From: Apodemus sylvaticus
Lineage: Eukaryota > Chordata > Mammalia > Rodentia > Muridae
NCBI RefSeq assembly: GCF_947179515.1
Contig: NC_067477.1
Coordinates: 143,444,465 to 143,508,464, forward strand
Length of the DNA stretch: 64,000 nucleotides
Reading direction: 5' to 3'
Part shown: positions 48,436 through 59,766 of the stretch, piece by piece
How positions within the stretch are numbered: the first letter of the stretch is position 1
Layout: each line of letters opens with the position of its first letter
Notes under the pieces: model-generated
Told to the model about the DNA's origin: nothing
What the model saw: only the letters and a program-made list of their open reading frames with translations
The model's database searches: none
Translations under genes and position numbers: made by a program

Positions 48436-51400
48436 CCATAAACAACACGCTGTAACTCGAAAAGCTTTGGTGTTGCCTGTATGTCTAAGCGTGGAGCCTA
48501 AAAACAGAAAAGGCACAGGAGAGTTTTCTCTCGAAAGAATATGTAAGAATGCCACGTTATAAGGAAATATAATGTTGCAGAGTACAGACAAATACTATTG
48601 GAAACACTTTAAGAGAAGAAATAATGCATCGTACAAAATTAGCTTGTATCTCCTAAACAACACGTTGTAACTAGAAAAGATTTGGTGTGGCTCTTACCTC
48701 TACACATGTAGCCTCAAAAGAGAACCCACAGGAGAACTTTCTTTCGTCAAAATTTTTCAGACAACCACGTTTTATGGAAATCTCGCATCGTGCGAAATTA
48801 TCTTGTTTTTCCTAAACGACACATTGTAACTCAAAAAGCTTTGGCGTTGCGTGTATGTCTAAGCGTGTAGCCTCTAAAGAGAACGCACAGGACAGTTTTC
48901 TCTCAAAAGAATATGTTAAGAATACAACGTTATAAGGAAATACAGTGTTGCAGAGTAAAGACAGATAAGTACGTATTGGAAAACTTTACGAGCAGAAGTA
49001 ACGCATCTTACAAAATTAGCTTGTATCTCCGAAACAACACGTTGTAACTCGAAAAGATTCGGTGTGCCGTGTACGTCTAAACGTGTAGCCTCAAAAGATA
49101 ACCCACAGGAGAATTTTCTTTCTTCAAAATTTTTCAGAAAACCACGTTTTAAGGAAATCCCGCATCGTGCGAAATCATCTTCTTTTTCCAAAGCAACATG
49201 TTGTAACTCGAAAAGCTTTGGTGTTGCGTGTATGTGTAAGCGTGGAGCCTCAAAAGAGAAGGCACAGGAGAGTTTTCTCTCAAAAGAATATGTAAGAATA
49301 CCACGCTATAAGGAAATACAATTTTGTAGAGTAAGGACAAATAAGTACTTATTGGAATCACTTTATGAGAAGAAATAACGCATCGTACAAAATTAGCTTA
49401 TATCTCCTAAACAACAGGTTGTAACTCGAAAAGATTTGGTGTGACGTGTACGTCTAAACATGTAGCCTCAAAAGAGAACCCACAGGAGAACTTTCTTTCG
49501 TCAAAATTTTTCAGAAAACCACGTTTTATGGAAATCTAGCATCATGCGAAATTATCTTGTTTTTCCTAAACAGCATGTTGTAACTCGAAAAGCTTTGGCA
49601 TTGCGTGTATGTCTAAGCGTGTAGCCCAAAAGAGAACGCACAGGAGACGTTTCCCTCGAAAGAATATGTAAGAATACCACGTTATAAGGAAATACAGTGT
49701 TGCAGAGTAAAGACAATTAAGCACGTATTGGACACACTTTACAAGAAGAAATAGCGCATCGAACAATATTTGCTTGTATCTCCTAAACAACAAGTTATAA
49801 CTCGAAAAGATTTGGTGTGGCGTGTACGTCTAAACCTGTAGCCTCAAAGGACAACGCACAGGAGAACTTTCTTTCGTTAAAATTTGTCAGAAAATCACGT
49901 TTTAAGGATATCCCACATCGTGCAAAATTATCTTGTTTTTCCTAAACAACACGTTGTAATTCGAAAAGCTTTGGTGTTACGTGTATATCTAAGCGTGTAG
50001 CCTCTAAAGAGAATGCACAGGAGATTTTTCTCTCGAAAGAACATGTAAGAATACAATGTTATAAGGAAATACAGTGTTTCAGAGTAAAGACAAATACGTA
50101 CATATTGGAAACACTTTACGAGAAGAAATAACGCATCGTACAAAATTAGCTTATATCTCCTAAACAACACGTGATAATTCGAAAGGATTTCATGTGGCAT
50201 GCACGTCTAAACATGTAGCCTCAAAAGAGAACCCACAGGAGAATTTTCTTTCGTCAAAATTTGTCAGAAGACCAAGTTTTAAGGAAATCCCGCATCGTGC
50301 AAAATTATCTTGTTTTTCATAAACAACACGTTGTAACTTGAAAAGCTTTGGTGTTGACTGTATGTCTAAGTGTGTAACCTCAAACGGGAACGCACAAGAT
50401 AGTTTTCTCTCGAAAGAATGTGTAAGAATACCACGTTATAAGGAAATACAGTGTTGCAGAATAAAGACAAATACGTACGTATTGGACACACTTTACGAGA
50501 AGAAATAAAGCATCGTACAAAATTAGCTTGTATCTCCTAAACAACACGTGTAACTCGAAAGGATTAGGTGTGGCGTGCACATCTAAACGTGAAGCTTCAA
50601 AAGAGAACCAACAGAATAATTTTCTTTCGTCAAAATTTGTCAGAAAACCGTGTTGTAAGGAAATCCAGCAAGGTGCGAAATTATCTTGTATTTTAAAAAC
50701 AACACGTTGTAACTCAAAAAGCTTTGGTGTTGCCTGCATGTCTAAGTGTTTAGCCTCAAAAGGCAATGCACAGGATAGTTTTCTCTCGAAAGAATATGTA
50801 AGAATACCACGTTATAAGGAAATACAGTGTTGCAGAGTAAAGACAAATACGTACGTATTGGAAACACTTTACGAGAATTAATGCATTATAAAAAATTAGC
50901 TTGTATCTCCTAATCAACACGTTGTAACTCGAAAAGATTTGGTGTGACCTGTACGTCTAAATATGTAGCCTCAAAAGAAAACCCAAAGGAGAATTTTCTT
51001 TCGTCAAAATTTTTCAGAAAACCAGGTTTTTAGGAAATCCCCCATCGTGCGAAATCATCTTCTTTTTCCTAAACAACATGTTGTAACTCGAAAAGCTTTG
51101 GTGTTGCTTGCTTGTCTAATCGTGTAGCCTCAAAAGAGAATGCACAGGAGAGTTTTCCCTCGAAAGAATATGTAAGAATACCATGTTATAAGGAAATACA
51201 GTGTTGCAGAGTAAAGACAAATATGTATGTATTGGAAACACTTTACGAGAAGAAATAGCGCATCGTACAATATTTGCTTGTATCTCCTAAACAACACGTT
51301 GTAACTCAAAAATATTTGGTGTGGCTCGTACGGCTACACGTGTAGCCTCAAAAGAGAACCCACAGGAGAACTTTCTTTCGTCAAAATTTGTCAGAAAACC

Positions 51401-51820
51401 ACGTTTTTAGGAAATCCCGCATCGTGCAAAATTATCTTGTTTTTCCTAAACAACACGTTGTAACTCGAAAAGCTTTGGTGTTGCGTGTATGTCTGAGCAT
51501 GTAGCCTCTAAAGAGAATGCACAGGAGAGTGTTCTCTCGAAAGAACATGTAAGAATACAACGTTATAAGGAAATACAGTGTTGCAGAGTAAAGACAAATA
51601 CATACGTATTGGAACCACTTTATGAAAAGAAATAACGCATCATACAAAATTAGCTTGTATCTCTTAAACAACACGTGGTAACTCGAAAGGATTTGGTGTG
51701 TCGTGCACGTCTAAACGTGTAGCCTCAAAAGAGAAGCCACAGGAGAATTTTCTTTAGTCAAAATTTGTCAGAAAACCACGTTTTAAGGAAATCCCGCATC
51801 GTGCAAAATTATCTTGTTTT
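48436..51820 (+). repeat. Nine-dimer HOR, unit 2 (P2 + Q2)
   Basis: 3385 bp, a second copy of the nine-dimer unit with P2 48436-50317 and Q2 50318-51820. Differences from unit 1 are scattered single bases, for example one extra T in ATATGTTAAGAA near 48914. The intact box is at 49158-49174, exactly 3383 bp after that of unit 1. Confidence 0.92.
49158..49174 (-). promoter_or_regulatory. CENP-B-box-like motif, sole intact box of HOR unit 2
   Basis: Equivalent to 45775-45791, 3383 bp downstream. The remaining A halves of the unit are again broken at essential positions. Confidence 0.72.
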
Positions 51821-54800
51821 CCATAAACAAAACGCTGTAACTCGAAAAGCTTTGGTGTTGCCTGTATGTCTAAGCGTGGAGCCTAAAAACAGAAAAGGCA
51901 CAGGAGAGTTTTCTCTCGAAAGAATATGTAAGAATGCCACGTTATAAGGAAATATAATGTTGCAGAGTACAGACAAATACTATTGGAAACACTTTAAGAG
52001 AAGAAATAATGCATCGTACAAAATTAGCTTGTATCTCCTAAACAACACGTTGTAACTAGAAAAGATTTGGTGTGGCTCTTACCTCTACACGTGTAGCCTC
52101 AAAAGAGAACCCACAGGAGAACTTTCTTTCGTCAAAAATTTTTAGACAACCACGTTTTATGGAAATCTCGCATCGTGCGAAATTATCTTGTTTTTCCTAA
52201 ACGACACATTGTAACTCAAAAAGCTTTGGCGTTGCGTGAATGTCTAAGCGTGTAGCCTCTAAAGAGAACGCACAGGAGAGTTTTCTCTCAAAAGAATATG
52301 TAAGAATACAACGTTATAAGGAAATACAGTGTTGCAGAGTAAAGACAGATAAGTACGTATTGGAAAACTTTACGAGCAGAAGTAACGCATCTTACAAAAT
52401 TAGCTTGTATCTCCGAAACAACACGTTGTAACTCGAAAAGATTCGGTGTGCCGTGTACGTCTAAACGTGTAGCCTCAAAAGAGAACCAACAGGAGAATTT
52501 TCTTTCTTCAAAATTTTTCAGAAAACCACGTTTTAAGGAAATCCCGCATCGTGCGAAATCATCTTCTTTTTCCAAAGCAACATGTTGTAACTCGAAAAGC
52601 TTTGGTGTTGCGTGTATGTGTAAGCGTGGAGCCTCAAAAGAGAAGGCACAGGAGAGTTTTCTCTCAAAAGAATATGTAAGAATACCACGTTATAAGGAAA
52701 TACAATTTTGCAGAGTAAGGACAAATAAGTACTTATTGGAATCACTTTATGAGAAGAAATAACGCATTGTACAAAATTAGCTTATATCTCCTAAACAACA
52801 GGTTGTAACTCGAAAAGATTTGGTGTGACGTGTACGTCTAAACATGTAGCCTCAAAAGAGAACCCACAGGAGAAATTTCTTTCGTCAAAATTTTTCAGAA
52901 AACCACGTTTTATGGAAATCTAGCATCATGCGAAATTATCTTGTTTTTCCTAAACAACATGTAACTCGAAAAGCTTTGGCATTGCGTGTATGTCTAAGCG
53001 TGTAGCCCAAAAGAGAACGCACAGGAGACGTTTCCCTCGAAAGAATATGTAAGAATACCACGTTATAAGGAAATACAGTGTTGCAGATTAAAGACAATTA
53101 AGCACGTATTGGACACACTTTACAAGAAGAAATAACGAATCGAACAATATTTGCTTGTATCTCCTAAACAACAAGTTATAACTCGAAAAGATTTGGTGTG
53201 GCGTGTACGTCTAAACCTGTAGCCTCAAAGAACAACGCACAGGAGAACTTTCTTTCGTTAAAATTTGTCAGAAAACCACGTTTTAAGGATATCCCGCATC
53301 GTGCAAAATTATCTTCTTTTTCCTAAACAACACGTTGTAACTCGAAAAGCTTTGGTGTTACGTGTATATCTAAGCGTGTAGCCTCTAAAGAGAATGCACA
53401 GGAGAGTTTTCTCTCGAAAGAACATGTAAGAATACAATGTTATAAGGAAATACAGTGTTGCAGAGTAAAGACAAATACGTACATATTGGAAACACTTTAC
53501 GAGAAGAAATAACGCATCGTACAAAATTAGCTTATATCTCCTAAACAACACATGATAATTCGAAAGGATTTCATGTGGCATGCACGTCTAAACATGTAGC
53601 CTCAAAAGAGAACCCACAGGAGAATTTTCTTTCGTCAAAATTTGTCAGAAGACCAAGTTTTAAGGAAATCCCGCATCGTGCAAAATTATCTTGTTTTTCA
53701 TAAACAACACGTTGTAACTTGAAAAGCTTTGGTGTTGACTGTATGTCTAAGTGTGTAACCTCAAAAGGGAACGCACAAGATAGTTTTCTCTCGAAAGAAT
53801 GTGTAAGAATACCACGTTATAAGGAAATACAGTGTTGCAGAATAAAGACAAATACGTAAGTATTGGACACACTTTACGAGAAGAAATAAAGCATCGTACA
53901 AAATTAGCTTGTATCTCCTAAACAACACGTGTAACTCGAAAGGATTAGGTGTGGCGTGCACATCTAAACGTGAAGCTTCAAAAGAGAACCAACAGAATAA
54001 TTTTCTTTCGTCAAAATTTGTCAGAAAACCGTGTTGTAAGGAAATCCAGCATCGTGCGAAATTATCTTGTATTTTAAAAACAACACGTTGTAACTCAAAA
54101 AGCTTTGGTGTTGCCTGCATGTCTAAGTGTTTAGCCTCAAAAGGCAATGCACAGGATAGTTTTCTCTCGAAAGAATATGTAAGAATACCACGTTATAAGG
54201 AAATACAGTGTTGCAGAGTAAAGACAAATACGTACGTATTGGAAACACTTTACGAGAATTAATGCATTATAAAAAATTAGCTTGTATCTCCTAAACAACA
54301 CGTTGTAACTCGAAAAGATTTGGTGTGACCTGTACGTCTAAATATGTAGCCTCAAAAGAGAACCCAAAGGAGAATTTTCTTTCGTCAAAATTTTTCAGAA
54401 AACCAGGTTTTTAGGAAATCCCTCATCGTGCGAAATCATCTTTTTTTTTCCTAAACAACATGTTGTAACTCGAAAAGCTTTGGTGTTGCGTGCTTGTCTA
54501 ATCGTGTAGCCTCAAAAGAGAATGCACAGGACAGTTTTCCCTCGAAAGAATATGTAAGAATACCATGTTATAAGGAAATATAGTGTTGCAGAGTAAAGAC
54601 AAATATGTAGGTATTGGAAACACTTTACGAGAAGATATAGCGCATCGTACAATATTTGCTTTTATCTCCTAAACAACACGTTGTAACTCAAAAATATTTG
54701 GTGTGGCTCATACGGCTACACGTGTAGCCTCAAAAGAGAACCCACAGGAGAACTTTCTTTCGTCAAAATTTGTCAGAAAACCACGTTTTAAGGAAATCCC

Positions 54801-55202
54801 GCATCGTGCAAAATTATCTTGTTTTTCCTAAACAACACGTTGTAACTCGAAAAGCTTTGGTGTTGCGTGTATGTCTGAGCATGTAGCCTCTAAAGAGAAT
54901 GCACAGGAGAGTGTTCTCTCGAAAGAACATGTAAGAATACACCGTTATAAGGAAATACAGTGTTGCAGAGTAAAGACAAATACATACATATTGGAACCAC
55001 TTTACGAAAAGAAATAACGCATCATACAAAATTAGCTTGTATCTCTTAAACAACACATGGTAACTCGAAAGGATTTGGTGTGGCGTGCACGTCTAAACGT
55101 GTAGCCTCAAAGGAGAAGCCACAGGAGAATTTTCTTTAGTCAAAATTTGTCAGAAAACCACGTTTTAAAGAAATCCCGCATCTTGCAAAATTATCTTGTT
55201 TT
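51821..55202 (+). repeat. Nine-dimer HOR, unit 3 (P3 + Q3)
   Basis: 3382 bp, third copy with P3 51821-53698 and Q3 53699-55202. The intact box is at 52542-52558. A 3 bp loss in the B start near 52962 (AACAACATGTAACTCG) is private to this unit. Confidence 0.92.
52542..52558 (-). promoter_or_regulatory. CENP-B-box-like motif, sole intact box of HOR unit 3
   Basis: Equivalent to 49158-49174, 3384 bp downstream. Later intact copies lie at 55922-55938, 56675-56691, 58177-58193, 60269-60285, 62904-62920 and 63669-63685. Confidence 0.72.
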
Positions 55203-56180
55203 CCATAAACAACACGATGTAACTCGAAAAGCTTTGGTGTTGCCTGTATGTCTAAGCGTGGAGCCTCAAAAGAGAAGGCACAGGAGAGTTTTCTCTCGAA
55301 AGAATATGAAAGAATACCACGTTATAAGGAAATATAATGTTGCAGAGTACAGATAAATACTATTGGAAACACTTTAAGAGAAGAAATAATGCATCGTACA
55401 AAATTAGCTTGTATCTCCTAAACAACACGTTGTAACTCGAAAAGATTTGGTGTGGCTCGTACCTCTACACGTGTAGCCTCAAAAGAGAACCCACAGGAGA
55501 ACTTTCTTTCGTCAAAATTTTTCAGACAACCACGTTTTATGGAAACCTCGCATCGTGCGAAATTATCTTGTTTTTCCTAAACGACACATTGTAACTCAAA
55601 AAGCTTTGGCGTTGCGTGTATGTCTAAGCGTGTAGCCTGTAAAGAGAACGCACAGGAGAGTTTTCTCTCGAAAGAATATGTAAGAATAAAACGTTAAGAG
55701 GAAATACAGTGTTGCAGAGTAAAGACAGATAAGTACGTATTGGAAAACTTTACGAGCAGAAGTAACGCATCTTACAAAATTAGCTTGTATCTCCGAAACA
55801 AAACGTTGTAACTCGAAAAGATTTGGTGTGCCGTGTACGTCTAAACGTGTAGCCTCAAAAGTGAACCCACAGGAGAATTTTCTTTCTTCAAAATTTTTCA
55901 GAAAACCACGTTTTAAGGAAATCCCGCATCGTGCGAAATCATCTTCTTTTTCCTAAGCAACATGTTGTAACTCGAAAAGCTTTGGTGTTGCGTGTATGTG
56001 TAAGCGTGGAGCCCCAAAACAGAAGGCACAGGAGAGTTTTCTCTCGAAAGAATATGTAAGAATACCACGTTATAAGGAAATACAATTTTGCAGAGTAAAG
56101 ACAAATAAGTACATATTGGAAACACTTTACAAGAAGAAATAACGCATCGTAAAAAATTAGCTTGTATCTCCTAAACAACA
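55203..56180 (+). repeat. Nine-dimer HOR, partial unit 4
   Basis: Matches the first ~980 bp of unit 3, including the five-base-shorter TACTATTGG B segment, the CGACAC B start and the box at 55922-55938. It then stops matching at about 56180, where a different A half (GGCGTGACGTGTACG...AATATTC) follows. This is the right edge of the HOR. Confidence 0.87.
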
Positions 56181-56545
56181 CGTTGTAACTCGAAAAGATT
56201 TGGCGTGACGTGTACGTCTAAGCGTGTAGCCTCAAAAGGGAACCCACAAGAGAATATTCTTTTATCAAAATTTGTCAGAAACCACGTTTTAAGGAAATAT
56301 CGCATCGTGCGAAATTATCTTGTTTTTCCTAAATAACACGTTATAACTCAAAAATCTTTGGTGTTGCGTGTATGTCTAAGTGTGTAACCTCAAAAGAGAA
56401 CGCACAGGATAGTTTTATCTCGAAAGAATATGTAAGAATACCACGTTATAAGGAAATACAATGTTGCAGAGTAAAGACAAATACGTACTTATTGGAAACA
56501 CTTTAAGAGAAGAATTAACGCACCGTTAATAATTAGCTTGTATCT

Positions 56546-56704
56546 CCTAAACAACACGTTGTAACTCGAAAAGATTTGGTTTGGCATGTACGTCTAAACG
56601 TGTAGCCTCAAAAGAGAACCTACAGGAGAATTTCCTTTCTTCAAAAATTTTCAGAAAACCACGTTTTAAGGAAATCCCGCATCGTGCGAAATCATCTTCT
56701 TTTT
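56546..56704 (+). repeat. Representative A half-unit (159 bp)
   Basis: A typical A half. It starts CCTAAACAACACG, continues with the A-diagnostic GATTTGGT and GAACCTACAGGAGAATTT (usually GAACCCACAGG), then CAGAAAACCACGTTTTAAGG, then the CENP-B-box-like motif at 56675-56691, and ends in a T-rich tail before the next CCT. It lacks the ~58 bp segment found in B. Lengths of 158-160 bp recur at every A copy I measured (for example 59174-59332). About 160 bp is close to a nucleosome core plus short linker, but nucleosome phasing is only inferred. Confidence 0.93.
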
Positions 56705-56922
56705 CCTAAACAACATGTTGTAACTCGAAAAGCTTTGGTGTTGCGTGTATGTGTAAGCGTGGAGCTTCAAAAGAGAAGGCACAGGAGAATTTTCTCTCGA
56801 AAGAATATGTAAGAATACCACGTTATAAGGAAATACAATTTTGCAGAGTAAAGACAAATAAGTACATATTGGAAACACTTTACGAGAAGAAATAACGCAT
56901 CATACAAAATTACCTTGTATCT
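56705..56922 (+). repeat. Representative B half-unit (~217 bp)
   Basis: A typical B half. It has the same opening as A but the B-diagnostic GCTTTGGTGTTGCGTG, a pyrimidine/purine stretch around GGAGA.TTTTCTCTCG, and AAAGAATATGTAAGAATACCACG in place of A's CAAAATTTGTCAGAAAACCACG. It then has a B-only segment (56835-56895) before rejoining A-like sequence at CGCATC..AC AAAATTA. Elsewhere B is 217 bp exactly (59333-59549 and 59550-59766). A and B are clearly paralogous, so the 376 bp dimer is an old two-monomer repeat that became fixed. Confidence 0.93.
56835..56895 (+). repeat. B-specific ~58 bp segment
   Basis: This segment lies between the shared AAGGAAAT and the shared CGCATC block. It accounts for the whole length difference between B (217) and A (159). 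It carries GCAGAGTAAAGACAAATA, the central palindrome region and ATTGGAAACACTTTACGAGAAG. It was either an insertion into an A-like ancestor or a deletion from a B-like ancestor; the sequence does not decide which. No target-site duplication or terminal repeats are evident at its edges. Confidence 0.85.
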
Positions 56923-57160
56923 CCTAAAAAACACGTTGTAACTTGAAAAGATTTGGTGTGACGTGTACGTCTAAAAGTGTAGCCTCAAAAGAGAACCCAC
57001 AGGAGAATTTTATTTCATCAAAATTTGTCAGAAACCACGTTTTAAGGAAATCTCGCATCGTGCGAAATTATCTTGTTTTTCTTAATCAACACGTTGTAAC
57101 TCGAAAACCTTTGGTGTTGCGTGTATGTCTAAGCGTGTAGCCTCAAAAGAGAACGCACAG

Positions 57161-57174
57161 GAGAGTTTTCTCTC
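57161..57174. other. Short B-half hairpin, 5 bp stem
   Basis: GAGAGTTTTCTCTC folds as GAGAG / TTTT loop / CTCTC. It is a hallmark of the B half (A has GAGAATTTTCTTTC, which cannot pair as well). It recurs roughly every 376 bp on either strand according to array orientation. Confidence 0.65.
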
Positions 57175-57273
57175 GAAAGAATATGTAAGAATACCACGTT
57201 ATAAGGAAATACAGTGTTTCAGAGTAAAGACAAATGCTATTGGAAACACTTTAAGAGAAGAAATAATGCATCG

Positions 57274-57290
57274 TACAAAATTAGCTTGTA
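57274..57290. other. Dyad TACAA-N7-TTGTA at the 3' end of B
   Basis: TACAAAATTAGCTTGTA has 5 bp arms around a 7 bp spacer and lies just before the start of the next A half. It is well kept among copies. Short dyads are a known property of many centromeric satellites. No direct evidence of extrusion or binding exists here. Confidence 0.55.
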
Positions 57291-59332
57291 TCTCCTAAAC
57301 AACACGTTCTAACTCGAAAAGATTTGGTGTGGCTCGTACCTCTACATGAGTAGCCTCAAAAGAGAACCCACAGGAGAACTTTCTTTCTTCAAAATTTTTC
57401 AGACAACCACGTTTTATGGAAATCTCGCATCGTGCGAAATTATCTTGTTTTTCCTATACAGCACATTGTAACTCGAAAAGCTTTGGCGTTGCGTGTATGT
57501 CTAAGTGTGTAGCCTCTAAAGAGAACGCACAGTAGAGTTTTCTCTTGAAAGAATATGTAATAATACAACGTTATAAGGAAATAAAGTGTTGCAGAGTAAA
57601 GACAAATACATACATATTGGAAACACTTTACGAGAAGAAATAACACATCATACAAAATTAGGTTGTATCTCCTAAACAACACGTGGTAACTCGAAAGGAA
57701 TTGGTGTGGCGTGTACGTCTAAACATGTAGCCTCAAAAGAAAACCCACTGAAGAATTTTCTTTCGTCAAAATTTTTCAGAAAACTACGTTTTAAGGAAAT
57801 CCTCCATCGCGCGAAATTATCTTGTTTTTCATAAACAACACGTTGTAACTCGAAAAGCTTTGGTGTTGCCTCTTTGTCTAAGTGTGTATCCGCAAAAGGG
57901 AAAGCACGGGATAGTTTTTTCTCGAAAGAATATGTAAGAATACCACGTTATAAGGAAATACAGTGTTGCAGAGTAAAGACAAATACGTAAGTCTTGGAAA
58001 CACTTTACTAGAATAATTAACACATCCTAAAAAATTAGCTTGTATCTCCTAAACAACACGTTGTAACTCGAAAAGATTTGGTGTGGCATGTTCGTCTAAA
58101 TGTGTAGCCTCAAAAGAGAACCCACAGGAGAATTTTCTTTCGTTAAAATTTTTCAGAAAACCACGTTTCAAGGAAATCCCGCATCGTGCGAAATCATCTA
58201 CTTTTTCCTAAACAACATGTTGTAACTCAAAAAGCTTTGGTGTTGCGTGTATGTGTACGCGTGTAGCCCCAAAAGAGAAGGCACAGGAGAGTTTTCTCTT
58301 GAAAGATTATGTAAGAATACCACGTTATAAGGAAATACAATTATGCAGAGTAAAGACAAATAAGTACATATTGGAAACCCTTTATGAGAAGAAATAACAC
58401 ATCGTACAAAATTAGCTTGTATCTCCTAAACAACACGTTGTAACTCTAAAAGATTTGGTGTGACATGTACGTCTAAACGTGTAGCCTCAACAGAGAACCC
58501 ACAAGAGAATTTTCTTTCATCAAAATTTGTCAGAAACCAGGTTTTAAGTAAATCTCGCATCGTGCGAAATTATCTTGTTTTTCCTAAACAACACGTTGTA
58601 ACTCGAAAAGCTTTGGGGTTGCGTGTGTGTCTAAGCGTGTAACCTCAAAAGAGAATGCACAGGATAGTTTTATCTCGAAAGAATATGTAAGAATACCACG
58701 TTATAAGGAAATACAATGTTGCAGAGTAAAGACAAATACATACTGGAAACACTTTACGAGACGAATTAACGCATCGAAAAAAATTAGCTTGTATCTCCTA
58801 AACAACACGTTGTAACTCGAAAAGATTTGGTATGGCATGTACGTCTAAACGTGTAGCCTCGAAAGAGAACCCACAGGAGAATTTTCTTTCTTCAAAATAT
58901 TTCAGAAAACCAAGTTTTAAGGAAATCCCGCATCATGCGAAATCATCTTCTTTTTCCTAAACAACATGTTGTAACTCGAAAAGCTTTGGTGTTGCGTGTA
59001 TATGTAAGTGTGGAGCCTCAAAAGAGAAGGCACAGGAGAGTTTTCTCTCGAAAGAATATGCAAGAATACCACGTTATAAGGAAATACAATTTTGCAGAGT
59101 AAAGACAAATAAGTACTTATTGGAAACACTTTTTGAGAAGAAATAATGCATCGTACAAAATTAGCTTGTATCTCCTAAACAACACGTTGTAACTTGAAAA
59201 GATTTGGTGTGACGTGTATGTCTCAACGTGTAGCCTCAAAAGAGAACCCACAGGAGAACTTTCTTTCGTCAAAATTTTTCAGAAAACCACGTTTTATGGA
59301 AATCTCGCATCATGCGAAATTATCTTGTTTTT

Positions 59333-59766
59333 CCTAAACAACACGTTGTAACTCAAAAAGCTTTGGCGTTGCGTGTATGTCTAAGCGTGTAGCCCAAAAG
59401 AGAACGCACAGGAGAGTTTTCTCTCGAAAGAATATGTAAGAATACCACGTTATAAGGAAATACAGTGTTGCAGAGTAAAGACAATTAAGTACATATTGGA
59501 AACACTTTACGACAAGAAATAACGCATCGTACAAAATTAACTTGTATCTCCTAAACAACACGTTGTAACTCGAAAAGCTTTGGTGTTGCGTGTATGTCTA
59601 AGCGTGTAGCCTCAAAAGAGAACTCACAGGAGAGTTTTCTCTTGAAAGAATATGTAAGAATACCACGTTATAAGGAAATACAGTGTTGTAGAATAAAGAC
59701 AAATACTTACATATTGGAAACACTTTACAAGAAGAAATAACGCATCGAAAAAATTTGCTTGTATCT
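59333..59766 (+). repeat. B-B doublet (A half missing)
   Basis: Two complete B halves of 217 bp each (59333-59549, 59550-59766) follow one another without an A half. The junction is a clean CCTAAACAACACG start, as expected from unequal exchange within the A/B-shared 5' region. As a result the distance between equivalent markers at 58917 and 60637 is 1720 bp (four dimers plus 217). Confidence 0.9.

Noticed and set aside
45054..55202. CRISPR array
   Set aside because: Unit length (376 bp) is far too long, there is no repeat-spacer alternation, and the 'spacers' are themselves repeats. No cas-like genes are present.
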